A DNA stretch of 64,000 nucleotides from Acholoe squamosa (GCA_949317995.1 OX439036.1:21240854-21304853), one strand, 5' to 3'. Counted from the stretch's first letter, positions 1-12,189 are shown. Notes: a model not told the origin generated them from the letters alone. A program made the numbers and translations.

Positions 1-149
1 AAAGTGTGGTCATAGGGTTCATTTGATCCAGTATTACCTTGTTATCATGTTAGATCCTATCAGATCTCTTTCGGGTCGGGGCTCCCTTCGAAAGAGTCAC
101 TGTGTCTGTAGAAATGGTGATACAGTCACATGGTTGGTCTCGTTAGAAT

Positions 150-273
150 GAGGGGGTTATGGCCGTTCTAATCAGGGCATAACTTTGCAGATTAGACCAG
201 TAGATGTTTCTGAGTGCTAATTTGCTTTCAAATTACATGTTTTTAAGCCGCACTTGGGCATATAAGGGTTAGG
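150..273 (+). mobile_element. Right-end fragment of a MITE related to the one at 12190-12915
   Basis: The stretch around AACTTTGCAGATTAGACCAG (176 on), followed by CTTGGGCATATAAGGGTTAG, closely matches the right end of the MITE that ends at about 12915. The left end of this copy lies outside the window or is lost. The family has ends of the form TTAACC...TGCCCA. The match is by eye and the copy is diverged. Confidence 0.6.
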
Positions 274-283
274 ACCAAGGCAA

Positions 284-3203
284 AAGTAACTGTGTTAAAG
301 ATTTGGGCCAAAAAGCACCTAAAGTAAGCGATGAAACTTTGTCACGCAGGACTTCTAATATTTGGTGTTGCTTCCCACTATGACTTCCCACTTTCAAGTC
401 ATAGTGGGAAGCCTCAACTTAGTGACAACACAGCCCAATATTAATGGTCATGTAGAACCTGTAGCACTACGACAGCCCTACCAAAAGCTATGTGATTGCT
501 ACATAACTGCTGATCGTACAGAGCAGTCGTAGGGGCTTACCTACGATCACTGGCACTAACTTTTAGGTTATGAAGTCGTAGTTGCAGTAAGCAGTCGTAG
601 TGCCTTAAGAAATGGCCTCCAGAGATGCTCAGGGACCAACGACATACATATTTCTCTGTTGACAATGCTCAATGTTACTAACCTCTGTCTACTATTAGTT
701 GAATTTTGTCATTTTCATATATTTGAAATAATACTGTCCATACTTATATTGTCAAATTGAAGAATTCAAAAGAATAGGGATTGATGTACATTATCATTAA
801 TTGGTATTGGCTTACCCATCACACTTACACATTGTTACATTCATTATAATAGTATACCAAATGACAAGTACTTGATGTACAGTGCTATCGCACTACAGAA
901 TCAACTAGCATTACTATTATGCCATGTTAAGCCAAATACAAGGACTGAGTACCTATCTCATTTCGAATGTATTGTATTTTGAAAATCACTTTGTGCAAAA
1001 ATACATTATAAATTCAAAAAAAAATATGCCTCAATTGGAGGAAATAGCATTTCAAGATTTGAGTCTCAGGCTTGAAAAGGGGAAATCTTGAACTAAAGGA
1101 TTTCATGTAGTTTTATTGGAAGCGCCTGTCAATGGGTTGGTTTGCTCAGCTAGAAATGTTTAATATGCTTCGAATGCTTTATGTCCCATTGAAAATACTA
1201 AAAGTAGCAAAAATTTAGTTTTATTGGAAAAAGAAAGTAGTTAGAGGTAAATGTCACACAAAAGCCAACATAGTATTTTTTTTTGTTGTTGTTGGAAGTT
1301 AATTACCTCTTATCTATGTGGCCCTCGTCAAGATGCTAGTTGCTACATAGGTGGTTTGGTGTGACTCATATCAACTTTAAAACAAAAAAAAAGAAGATGA
1401 ACAAAGCTTACTGTTACCTGACATCCAAAGAGAAACGCCAAGTACGAGGGTGGAACATCATCTATTCCATACCTGACGACCATTACCCCTTTATCAGGGT
1501 CATTCCTTGTAGTTTCTTCATCAACAGTGTAAGCTGAGGTCCCCTCTCTCTTATCATTATTTCTCTCCTAAATATAGATAAGAAATCATTTCCCTTTGGT
1601 TTTACCTTTAATAAGTGTATGCGTACCAAAGTGTTTCATGCCCTTTAAAAAGGACACATGAGTCCTTGTAGGTGGAATAGACCTGGCAATTAGATAATCA
1701 GTGGAATTCATGACTGTAAATAGCACTTACTTCAATTGAGCTCTTCCTCTCCAGATCCTCCATTTAAGGTATATAAATTTGAAAGTATCCACACCTGACG
1801 CGTCCCTTTCCTCCTCCTGTGGGTCAGAATGATTTATTTCTGCTGTATGTCAACAGCCATACACTAGTGCTTCATGGTCCATGGCTGATGACCTAGTTGT
1901 GTCACAACACTGTTAAAAGATTCTGTAGATTTTACAGAGATTCATTGTTAAATTTTACGGGGTTTTACTGTTATTTGTATTACAATGAAACACCCTTAGA
2001 TCAAGTAATATTACAGTGAATCAATGTAAAACACCACAGAAAAGTACCTTTATTTCTTTTACGGCGAATCTTTGTCTTTTTGGAAGTTTAATATCTTACC
2101 ACTAGGTGGCCTCTGGGCTCACTTTGAGACTTTCTTCAATGTTCTAGACACTAAGCAGATCAAATTGTAGCACAATTCAAATAGTATTCACTTTGGTTTA
2201 TGCACCATATTATCCAAATGCAAGTCTATATAGTTGTTTCATATATTTTTGATAATCAAAAGATAATCCATCTTTGTATGACAAAGGAGAGCAGAAGTGA
2301 TATCTTAGACACCCATTATGTAGTAATAGAAAAAAAATACAAATGCATACCACTGCAGTTCTTGAACCATCACAACTCTGAGGGAATCTATATTCTTAGA
2401 TTGTTACTCTAAAGCCATGAATGGAATGAAATGCCCCTCAAGGACTCATTTATAATCATAATGGTTATGATGTCATCACACTAGGATGTCAAGATGAATT
2501 GTATGTGTAACCAAACCATATCTAAAGATAATCTCGTCTATTGTGGATTTACTGAGAAATTTCCAGAATGTCAAGCAAGAGGCTGAATGTTCATATGAAA
2601 AGTCAACGGTTTATGTGATTGAAACCAAAGAACGTGTATTTATCTACCCTTAGTCATTGTTTGAAATAATGGTGAAATTCTGTAAATGTTATGGTGACTT
2701 TGAAAAAAACGGTGACCCTAAAAATGACGGTGAAAGATTGGCATCCATTGTTGCCAATGATTCTTTGTTTTTTCTACGGAATATTTTTAAAAGTGAAGTT
2801 ATGTTTTAAGTATACCCATTTTTGGTACTGCTACATGTGATCTGAATAACATTCAGAATATGGTGTATTTACATTCCAGAATGGAGGTTTCTTTTCCTCG
2901 GACCCTTCAAGAACTACTTGGTGCAGAAATCAATATACGCCTTTGTTGTTATGTTGTATGAAAACTCTCCAGGGCTACACTCATGCATCATATCATTTAT
3001 TTTATGTCATGGCTGATACAAACGTCACTATAGATTAGTACTAGAACCGCCGTATTTAATGTGGGGCATTGAATACAATGTGTCCGTATTCAATGGGTGT
3101 CCGCCATCTTAGATTTTGAACAGATCTGAGTTTTTTTTTTATTTATTTTAAAGCAAAATAACCCCCTAGGCCATGACATAAATGTATTATGTCAATGTGA
3201 TAT
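284..3203. other. No gene recognised; one perfect hairpin
   Basis: No open frame here looks like a real protein. A perfect 17-bp inverted repeat (GCTTCCCACTATGACTT at 370-386, its complement at 396-412) with a 9-nt loop is the clearest structure. Short T- and A-rich runs are scattered through the rest. Confidence 0.6.
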
Positions 3204-3964
3204 ATGATGGGCAATGTAGCATTGGCTGTATTCATGCATCATAATATATAATGGTGAGCAGACATTACTTTCCAGACAATATGCAAGCCGAAAAGAGTTA
3301 GGTAAAGGTAGGTGAACATAACCAGTATAGTGTATTGCATGTAAGACATGGGGGACTTTTATCCTGTCTATGCCTGTAAGGGATCTGGTATTTACCTCCA
3401 TATCCGGTGAGGTTACCCGCTTCAGCATCTTTAGCCAGAGCTGCGATGTCTATGGGTTTAGGTGTGACAAGTGTTGGCAGCAGCAGCAGCAGCAGCACCA
3501 GCACCAGAAGCAGTAGCACCAGCAGCAGCAGCGTCCAACCATCCGTATGGATCGATATAAAATTCAGCGTTAGCGTCACATGTGAACAGATCAGCAAGGA
3601 TCTTGATTTCTGTGGGGAAATATGGTGGTGCTGTAGTAGTTTTTGGTTTCTCAGAGTTGATAGTCTGTAGAGAAGTCGGTGTTTCCATGATGAAGGTGGC
3701 AGAGAAATTGTGAGGGAACAAAATTTCACTCTCCCTTATGTACCAGTCCGAGATAAGCCTCTTAACTGTGGTTTTAAATGATGGGCAATGTAGCATTGGC
3801 TGTATTCATGCATCATAATATATAATGGTGAGCAAACATTACTTTCCAGACAATATGCAAGCCGAAAAGAGTTAGGTAAAGGTAGGTGAACATAACCAGT
3901 ATAGTGTATTGCATGTAAGACATGGGGGACTTTTATCCTGTCTATGCCTGTAAGGGATCTGGTA
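3204..3964. repeat. Mosaic: 187-bp direct repeats flanking a copied Polinton segment
   Basis: The segment 3204-3390 is repeated almost identically at 3778-3964. Between them, 3391-3777 is a near-identical copy of 5690-6087 inside the Polinton, differing mainly in the length of a CAG tract. The copied piece lies outside the Polinton left terminus at 4455. The 187-bp flanks are far too long for an ordinary target-site duplication. Recombination with an extrachromosomal or ectopic copy, or a local tandem duplication, are possible sources. Confidence 0.85.
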
Positions 3965-4454
3965 GTGTTAAAAGACATCTGACATTACAGTCATGCGAGC
4001 TTTCTCTTTTAATTCCCATCTGTCTCTTAGTCATTCCGACCTGTTTCTCAATCATTAAATCGAATATGACAAATATAGTGTTGTCATTCTTTGAGATCCT
4101 TCTGAGGCTCCCCCAGAAAAGCATAATGAGACCCAACCATGTCAGCATTTTCTAAGCATGTAAGGAGTGATCATTTTCTGACCCCCTCAAACCCACCAGC
4201 ACCCCCCCCCCTGTTGTTAAAAAATGATCACTCCCTAAAGAAGTAATAGAAATTGTAAAGATTCACTGTAGGACCTCAAAGTCTGGGTGTGCCATATAGG
4301 TTAGGTTATAATCACATGAGATTACAATGGACCTGATCAACAATCAAGCCTATTAGGTATGCCCTATAGATAGTTCTGGGTGGGGTTTCTTAATAGCCAA
4401 CTATAGGTTAAAGTCACTACTAGAGGTAATTGGCATTTCTAGTAGAAGAATGTG
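3965..4454. other. Intergenic with a short hairpin element
   Basis: No gene is seen. At 4161-4237, arms of GGAGTGATCATTTT and its complement flank a C-rich loop of about 43 bases, a small foldback element. Confidence 0.5.
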
Positions 4455-4890
4455 AGTAGTATATAATGTATCGGAACGGGACTATAGATAACTACAGGAT
4501 ATTACTCACTCTGGATGCAGCCAATCAGAGGCCTCTATTTAGTCATGTGACCCATTGCCATGGCAACATGACCCACTTAGGGAATTAGCGACCACTTCTG
4601 AGCCAATCAGAGGCCAACATTCTGGTAACCATGGCAACGTGACCTACTTAGGTTATTAGCAACCACTGCTCAGCCAATCAGAGGCCAGCATTCTGGTAAC
4701 CACGGTACCATTGCCTAATTTGGGGATTAGTGCGGTCATGTGACCCCTTGTTCGTAAACAACAACACGTGGTGTCAACACGTGGTGTAGTCACATGACCC
4801 TTTGTTTGTAAACAAAGGGGCGGGGCTAATTATGCAAATAGGTGGTCACGTGATTATGTGGACGAGGTTAATTATGTAAATGAGATATAT
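4455..4890 (+). repeat. Polinton left terminal inverted repeat
   Basis: This matches the reverse complement of 15440-15827 along most of its length. Inside are about three imperfect units of roughly 75-80 bp, each with AGCCAATCAGAGGCC (an inverted or forward CCAAT box) and a CCATGGCAAC-type motif. The inner end is duplicated relative to the right copy. Confidence 0.9.
4801..4840 (+). promoter_or_regulatory. Forkhead-like, GC-box and octamer cluster in the left terminal repeat
   Basis: Within 40 bases lie TTTGTAAACAAA (forkhead-like), GGGGCGGGGC (Sp1/GC box) and ATGCAAAT (octamer). CACGTG E-box motifs flank it (e.g. 4847-4852). The same cluster recurs in mirror image at 15461-15505. Adenovirus terminal repeats also carry octamer and Sp1 sites, used in replication and transcription; a similar role here is inference. 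Confidence 0.5.
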
Positions 4891-4899
4891 CAAATACAT

Positions 4900-6512
4900 T
4901 TCACTTTTTTTTTATATTTTATTTTATTTTATCAAAATATAAATACAAGTATATACGTTCATCTTTAATCATAATCCAGACTGTACATACTGTAATCTTT
5001 GTATACGGTTTTCATGCAAGTGTTCTTTCGAAATGTACGAATGGTGTAAGTCATACCCCCTGTCCACAATTAAGCTAAATTACAATAGAAATCCGCTGAA
5101 GTATAATACCAAGTATGCCATTCAGTTTGTGTGGACGTGACCCTTCTCAGTAGAGCGTTCTGTATATTTTCCAAGTGAAACTCTCTACAGAGCACACGAT
5201 CTAAATACTCCTGACAGAAGGTGTTGAATATTCTCTCAGGGTTATGACAACACATAACTCATAAAAAGTTTTTCTCGAGAAGAAATATGAAAGTGTTAGT
5301 AGATTCTAACGTATGCCGTCTTTTGATGAGAGTACAGGTTTTCTGATTGTGAAATTGATATAGTTCTATCGATCTGTCTGCAAAGACATCAGTCCCTCTC
5401 CAGAAAACATCTTTGGAACACTCTTTCAATGAATCGAATGTCTGATTAGAAATGAGTCTTTTAACAATGGTGCTTTAAAGAACAGCACATCTGTTGCATT
5501 GATTATTCCCATGTGTAAAACGGTTCGCAAGTACACATATTCTCCTTTAACAATATACGAGTAGGTAAGGTAGTACCTTGAACGTTAGAGGTTCCAGCCA
5601 GAAGAGTTATATCCATGGGCGATGAGGGTGGTGGTGGTAATAACATGCGATCTTGTACAGCACTAGTAGTAGCAGCAGCATCCAAGATATTTACCTCCAT
5701 ATCCGGTGAGGTTACCCGCTTCAGCGTCTTTTGCCAGAGCTGCAATGTCTATGGGTTTAGGTGTGACAAGTGTTGGCAGCAGCAGCAGCAGCAGCACCAG
5801 CACCAGAAGCAGTAGCACCAGCAGCAGCAGCAGCAGCAGTGTCCAACCATCCGTATGGATCGATATAAAATCCGGCGTTAGCGTCACATGTGAACAGATC
5901 AGCAAGGATCTTGATTTCCGTGGGGAAATATGGTGGTGCTGTAGTAGTTTTTGGTTTCTCAGAGTTGATAGTCTGTAGAGAGGTCGGTGTTTCCATGATG
6001 AAGGTGGCAGAGAAATTGTGAGGGAACAAAATTTCACTCTCCCTTATGTACCCGTCTGAGATTAGCCTCTTAACTGTGGTTTTAAATCAATCAAAGGCTT
6101 AAAAGAGATTTAATCCCATTTTCACAGAGACGTTCGCTCAGTAGGGTATCTGTCTGTTTTGATTTTCACCTGCCGTTTGCTGTAGGCATGGATCCCTTAG
6201 ATCATTAAATATGGTTGGTCCCAGAGGGAAAAGATGAAAGACTTAAAGGATCTGATCCCATAGTCACAGAGATTCTCCCTCGGTAGGGTATTTGTTTGTC
6301 ATCCACCGTTCACTGCAGGAGGGTTTAACTTAGATCATCAAAGTGTTGTCTCATTGCGACAAGAGGAGCAGGAGGAAGGGGAAGGGGAACTTGTTGATTT
6401 TGTTAGATTTAATCTGCTTACCACACGTGCACCTTTGTAGTCACAGCCAGAGTGGCAGACCTGCACCCTGGGGTATTTTCCTGTGATGCATAGACAGGTA
6501 GGTAGGTAGGAA
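4900..6512. other. Polinton left interior, coding assignment unknown
   Basis: This stretch reads better on the minus strand, with short open segments at 5070-5255 and about 5500-6040. None matches a Polinton protein I know. The block 5690-6087 has a CAG-type tract giving an alanine-rich minus-strand reading, and it is the source or sister of the copy at 3391-3777. PolB would be expected in an intact element but was not recognised. Confidence 0.4.
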
Positions 6513-6682
6513 CCATAGTACCTCGCGTATTAGGCTAGGTGCGACCCCTGAAGTTAAGGGTGTACCTTATAGGTAGGGGTTACTATAAATCACTACTAAA
6601 ATGACCAAAAAATAAAGCTTGCAGATACACTTTATAGCATTCCCTCAAGTTGGGGGCGCGCCTTATACACGAGGTACTACGG
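6513..6682. mobile_element. Pogo/Tigger-like MITE inside the Polinton
   Basis: The ends are inverted repeats: CCATAGTACCTCGCGTATTA on the left and the complement of CCGTAGTACCTCGTGTATAA on the right. The element sits in a GTAG tract, which continues on both sides. A related copy lies at 59767-59905. The TACCTCG core recalls Tigger/pogo ends, but the family call is tentative. Confidence 0.6.
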
Positions 6683-6810
6683 TAGGTAGGTAGGTAGATA
6701 GATAGGTAGGTAGGTAGGTAGGTAGGTAGATAGGTAGGTAGGTAGGTAGGTAGGTAGGTAGGTAGGTAGGTAGGTAGGTAGGTAGGTAGGTAGGTAGGTA
6801 GGTAGGTAGG
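6683..6810. repeat. (GTAG)n microsatellite
   Basis: About 125 bases of near-perfect GGTA/GTAG tetranucleotide, with a shorter stub at 6496-6510 on the other side of the nested MITE. It gives meaningless YLPT-repeat readings on the minus strand. Confidence 0.95.
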
Positions 6811-7099
6811 CATGGAGGTGGGCACATCTCCACTATTTTTGGTGCCATGCCCGCTGCTGCTGCTGCGCACCCCACACCTTGGCTAGTGAGTGATTCAATT
6901 AAAACTCTTTGACTTCTCTCTTACAAGATTATATTTTCCCCCTACTGTTAACCACCCCCTGTAGTTTTTGTATACAGACTTTGAACGCCTTAATCTCCTA
7001 ACGATCCATAATCCCCTTATACATGTAAGTCGCATTAAGGTAATTATCACAGTTGTTACACCTGTTTATCCTACCTGATACCCTTATTCCAAAATCATT

Positions 7100-7680
7100 T
7101 TTTCCCCTTGATGCTACCACCACCACCACCACCACCACCTTTGCTGTAGACACCTCGCCGCCTGTTTACCACCTACACTCTAGGAGGAAATTTGAGCTAA
7201 GTTCATCACTCTTTTTATTATTTTCTTTTTGAGCTTTTATTTTATTTCACTCTTTTTTTAAATATTCCACTTGAGATGGAGCGAGACTTTCAAAGAACGA
7301 TTAGGAAAACCCATCTATTTTCTTATCTGAACGTAGAGATCAGCACATTTTTCAGTCTCATGCCTCTTTTAAGGCGATGAATAATTTAATGAAAAGCAAA
7401 GGTGAGGAATTTAGTAGCACCGCCAGTATCAGCAACAGTAGTACCAAAAGTAATCGTAGTGATAGAAATAGCAGAAGCAGTAGGAGCAGACGAAGTAGTA
7501 GAAGAAGAAGAAGTAGCAGCACCAGGAAAGGCAGCAGTAGTAGTAGTAGTAGAAGAAGTAGTAGAAGTAGTGGATCTTCTTCAGCAGCAGCAGCAGTAGC
7601 AGCAGTAGCAGCTGCAGTAGAAGCAGTAGAAGCAGCAGCAGTTGCAGTAGCAAAAGCAGTAGAAACAGTAGATTAAGTAG
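7100..7680. repeat. CCA-, GTA- and GCA-rich low-complexity DNA
   Basis: There is a short (CCA)n tract near 7110-7140. A long GTA/GCA/GAA trinucleotide region at about 7420-7676 reads as Ser/Arg-rich or Ala/Val-rich in different frames. It lies inside the Polinton. All frames are simple, so I do not call a gene. Confidence 0.7.
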
Positions 7681-7775
7681 TAAAAAAAGAAAAAATAGGA
7701 GTATGGCAGAAAGCTGTCTTTAAAGAAAAGAATTTACTCCATTACTGTTTGATAACCACCCTCAGTGCACCTACT

Positions 7776-8030
7776 CGTTGGGCATTTGATGAAAATAAAG
7801 GGTGTTCAAATATGGTGAGAATAAGAGCTATGAAATATTCGACGAGGACATTGGTTATTTGGAGGTAACCGCCGCTCCCACTAGGTGGGTGCATGTAATG
7901 GCCGACGTGAACAAGATCTGGAATGGTTTCGAAGTCGTCACCTGTTATCCGGCCTATTACAACGAGACCGAATTGAAGAAGAAGGGGAAGACAAGCTTTG
8001 CCCAAATAATTTAAGAAAAGGGCAAATTGA
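7776..8030 (+). pseudogene. Unassigned Polinton protein fossil
   Basis: The reading frame here has balanced, protein-like composition, with residues such as YEIFDEDIGYLEV and TRWVHVMADVNKIWNG, unlike the simple sequence before it. It lies about 350 bp upstream of the packaging ATPase in the same direction. I do not recognise the family. It is a broken remnant. Confidence 0.4.
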
Positions 8031-8362
8031 CAAACTTTGCCCAAAGAGGAAAGAAAAGATTGCCCCCTTTATTTTTTTATTTTTATTTTTTTTCATAAAT
8101 AATTTTATAAAAATTTTTATGGATATATGACATGTGTAAAATTGAGTAAAATTAAGGTATATTGCATAAGAAGAAAAAAATATGAGAGACAGTAATGTTA
8201 TCGGGTGTCATGAAACATGACAAGATAGAATAAAGCTCACTACGACTCTTTCCTGACAACCACTCGTCACCGAGCGTTCGACTGAGAAACACGTCACCAT
8301 CACCACGACCATAGTTACCACCACTTCTAGTACTACTACGACCCCATAACGACTGCTGAAAA

Positions 8363-8986
8363 ATGTCGAGTGGTAAAATCACAACCTTCACCAAAATAGA
8401 GTTCGATCCCCGACTACAAGGACCCTTCAGTTGTATCATCATTGTTCCGTCTGGTTGTGGAAAATCACGCTTGGTGAATCGATTTCTGAGCGACGTTAGC
8501 AATTTGGTCACATTGCCCGTGGAAAAGATCTTTTACCATTACGGCGAGTGGCATCCCCTCTTTGAGAAAATGCAAAAAGATTACGGAGTGGAATTCAGAG
8601 CAGGTCTTCCCAGCAAAGAAGACATAGAGAAAGAAGAAGAATCGACTACTCCTCGACCACACACTCTACTGATATTGGACAATCTGATGAGCAGTTCCAA
8701 TCAGCAAGTAGTAGCCAACACCTTCACCAAATATTCCCATCACTGGAACATGAGGGTCATATATATCACTCAGAACCTATTGCAGAAATCACCAAAATTT
8801 CGAACTATGAGTCTGAACGCTCACTACATGATCATTTTTAAGAACCCTCGCGACATGGGACAAATAGGTGCTCTGTCTCCCCACCCTCTGATATGCCTTA
8901 TTACTACAGACAGGCAGAACAAGGTCTTCATCCCAACGCCGCATTACACCAGGTGCTACAGATTATCTACAGGGACTTGGACCTAG
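8363..8986 (+). pseudogene. Polinton packaging ATPase (FtsK/HerA type), fossil
   Basis: The frame has a P-loop, PSGCGKS, near residue 29 and a Walker-B-like LLILDNL near residue 104, followed by a MRVIYITQN segment. This is the layout of the A32/FtsK-HerA genome-packaging ATPases of Polintons and adintoviruses, which pump DNA into the capsid. It reads through the family core, about 207 residues. It belongs to the broken element at 4455-15827 and is treated as a fossil. Confidence 0.9.
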
Positions 8987-9041
8987 TGTTGAACGACCCC
9001 ACTTGGAAATTGCGCAAAAAAATGCTGAAATACAAGAGCTT

Positions 9042-10540
9042 TTTTTGAGGTTTGAAAGTATTTATTGTCAAATCACGATCATACAAAAGTGGTATCATGA
9101 CAATAAGATGAATTCCTCGATCTTTTATTATACCAAATTTGTTTGCACAGATAATGTGTGTGATGATAAACCAAATTAAAATGAAAGATGAGTGCATACA
9201 ATCAATAAATGTGACAGGATCTGCGAAAAGGGGCCTTAGTGCAGGGTGCATTAAGGTCCCTATTCCAAGCATATGTCACAAATAATAAATATTAAATATA
9301 CACATTACACTATATACTATATACAAAAATAGAACAATTGACCTCATCAGTGATTACTACGCACGCTAGTTGGCATTTGCATAAAGAGGGAATAAAAGGA
9401 CTGAAATTGATAGATGGCACACTAATTCTTGTATCAGATAACAGTAGACCAAGACAAGAGACTTTGTATAATACACATTAGCTAGCTGTTATATTGTCAG
9501 CCACCGTAGGTGCGGTCTAAGCGAACAGCTCCCTAGTGGCCAACTCAAAGGATAACAATTAACCAACGTAAGTGGTATTTAGGGCTCAATGTTAACAATT
9601 GCATGCTACTAGTTGCTACAGATGTGGCTCATTGTAATATTATGTGCCACCATAGGTGCAGTCCAAGCAAACTGCTCCCTAGTGGCCAATTAATAGGATA
9701 ACACTTAACCAACATAAGTGGTCTAAGGGTGCCATGTTAACAATTTCATTGTACTAGTTGCTACAGGTGCAGTCCAATTGAATATGATACCTTTTCTCTG
9801 GTTTTAACAACATAAACAGGTTGATGATCACTTACTAAAAAGTTCAAGACCCCATGAGTGGTCTCTTCATTGTAATTAGTTAAAATATTGTCTAGGCATG
9901 ATACAGTTTTTTTATATGGCCTTGTACATTGATGAATTAATTTGTGATAACCTTCAAATTTACAAGCATCAGATAACCTTGTTGTACCACTCAATTTTTC
10001 TCGCAGATTGTTAATATTTATGTCTCCCATGATCCATTGCTCAACATTTTCTTTATCAGCTCTAGTCATTAATATATTCAAGTGTTCAAAGAATTTATCA
10101 TGAAGGTGGTCTATATAGAGTTACAATTTGGATAACATGTGACTCAAATTTAATATCTAGCACCAAGCATTCAAGATGCTTGTTTGAAAAACTCAAATCA
10201 TGTCATAATGTTATATTAGCCTGTATATCATTTCTCACATACACTGCTAGACCACCACCCTTCTTACGCCACCTATCTTGCCTGAACAATTGATTAAATC
10301 ATCATCATACTCTTCATGCAGCCAGGTTTCGCTCATACATACTATATCCGTCCCATCTAGATGATTAAAGATCTCCTGCCATTTATAAAACATACTTCTA
10401 GTATTTAGGTGTACCATCTTCAGTCCCTTCATTCCCAAAAATTATGGAGTCTAGTTGTGGATGTGGGAGTGTTGTTGAATAGGCTACAATTCTTTCTTGC
10501 AAATCCCAACAACCACAAGATTCCTGCATCTGCTCCTTAG
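9042..10540 (-). mobile_element. Truncated LINE inside the Polinton
   Basis: The minus strand encodes pieces of an AP-type endonuclease: MVHLNTRS and CMSETWLHEE at about 10440-10300, then MGDINI and LVSDHQPVYVV at about 10050-9790. Reverse transcriptase is absent. The 3' end is marked by AATAAA-type sequence at about 9061 and an A-run (T-run on +) at 9042-9048. The middle, 9501-9770, holds two to three tandem copies of a 110-150 bp unit with TCCCTAGTGGCCA. It is heavily deleted and interrupts the Polinton between its ATPase and penton fossils. Confidence 0.75.
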
Positions 10541-11150
10541 CCACCACCGACCCCCTGAGCTTCCCTCCTTGAGGTGTTGCTTGACCAAGTTCCAGAGAGG
10601 AAACGCAACACCACCACCAAGCTGTTTAGACACTGCAAAAATCCGACTTGATCAAGTGGAATGATGACGGTTCGGTGAGCGAGATGATGGGTTGAAAAAT
10701 GGATCCCACCAGTCAAATTAGCATAGTGGAACAACGCCAGCAGGTTGAGGAAACCAGCGTCGAGACCCGAGGGGTACACGCCGTTCAAGCTCGTGCTGAG
10801 CATGGAAGATCCCACCGGTTCCTTGATCGGAAACCAAGTCTATAAAGCAGGGGGTCCTAACAAAGCTTCAGACAGAATAGCTGCCAGCAGAGGGAGGAAA
10901 CGAGGAAGAGGAAGATGATGACTACTACTACGAGGACGCCACTCCCCTCGTCAGTGCCGCCACCTCCGCAGACTACTCTCTTCCCTTTTCACGTCGTAAG
11001 GACGACGATTATGACAATGACGTTTACAAAACTCCGACTTCCAGCAAAAGATCCCCTGCTACACCTCGTCCTTCCTCCGTCAGGACAAGTAATCAAAGTA
11101 AAAAAAGAAAGAATGCAGTCGCCAAGTGTACTCCTACTCCGACTAACCAA
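10541..11150 (+). pseudogene. Unassigned Polinton coding remnant
   Basis: The + strand reads as a low-hydrophobicity segment rich in Arg, Lys, Asp and Ser, including ASRGRKRGRGR, just before the penton-like fossil. It may be the end of another virion protein, but the family is not recognised. It is broken. Confidence 0.4.
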
Positions 11151-12187
11151 GATGGCAAGGTCTAAGAAAGTACCTAGCAACAGTTCTATGGACTATTTCC
11201 CTCAGAACACTCTGACCTCTTTTCAAACCCACTTTGACTCACCCCTCCTCCTATCAGGGGACCACAAAACGGCTCTCAGTGAAATCATCCTCCCGACAGA
11301 ATGGAGCAACATGCGAGACAACGACTTGATCATGATCGTTCCTCTGCCCACAAAGAACTCACTGGCAGAGGAAAAAAGAGTTTTCAACGCGAGAAAAAAC
11401 CGAGGACTGGAAGACAGTGGACAACCTGCAGAAGATCATCAGAAGCACTATTCCTCTGACTAGGACGGAGGAGAACTTTGTCGACAAAATAACACCGGAG
11501 CTGTTAGAAAAAGAGTTGGAGGAGCAGATATTGAAACCTGGGAAGTAGTCAAAGTATGTCACATTGACACAAGAAAATTCTTCCCCATACAATCAATTCC
11601 TGACGACGTCCAACAAGAGGCGAAAAAATGAGGAGTCTGGCACACACCATGGTTCAAGACATGGAGAGAAAAACGTGCTTGTGATCGTTGCTGCCGAACA
11701 TATTCCCCATGTCACACATTTTCACGGGAAACAATGTTCAGTTCATTGAGCGCTTGAACCATCTCCTGACAGATAATTTAAAAGTCTGACCTTCCTGAGG
11801 CAGTCTTTCTGTACGACTCGCTGACGAGACGTGTCACCATCAACATGCCGAGACGCACTTGCGTCCTCATCACCGAACATCTGCCGCACATTCTAGGATT
11901 CGGGGTGAAGACTCATTTCGTAATGACGACCACCAGTGTGTACTCTGTGTATGTATACCCCGACGCCATTCAAGACAGAGAAGTGGGTGACTTGTACGTA
12001 CCTCTGTTACGCTGCGTCACAGTCGACAGAAGCGGACAGCGGAAAGGGGGAATGCAAGCTATCAGCTTTCCACATTTGGATTATTTTCCCTTGAAGTCCA
12101 AAAGCTTGGACAAGGTCAGCATCTACTTAAGAGACAGATCCGGCTGACCCATAACATTCATGAGAGCGTTAAAGGTGCAAACATGAT
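11150..12187 (+). pseudogene. Polinton minor capsid (penton-like) protein, fossil
   Basis: An upstream part reads DYFPQNTLTSFQTHFDSPLL then LSEIILPTEW, the typical start of the Polinton penton-like protein. The downstream part reads SVYSVYVYPDAIQDREVGD, PLLRCV and SIYLRDRSG, the typical C-terminal jelly-roll signature. In related elements this protein forms the capsid vertices. The fossil is broken in a few places, and a MITE lies directly after it. Confidence 0.85.
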
Positions 12188-12189
12188 AC

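Noticed and set aside
3298-3796. Overlapping frames on both strands with Ser-, Ala- or Leu-rich runs
   Set aside because: They arise from a CAG/CTG tract and the duplicated A-B-A structure; no frame is favoured and the same block recurs at 5690-6087.
6583-6875. YLPT-repeat proteins on the minus strand
   Set aside because: Direct translation of the GTAG microsatellite.
7377-7676. SR-rich protein resembling a splicing factor
   Set aside because: Trinucleotide repeat DNA inside the Polinton, with other frames equally open.
10915-11180. Pro/Thr-rich first half of a long + frame in the Polinton
   Set aside because: The composition looks like an off-frame reading; only the later part resembles the penton-like protein.
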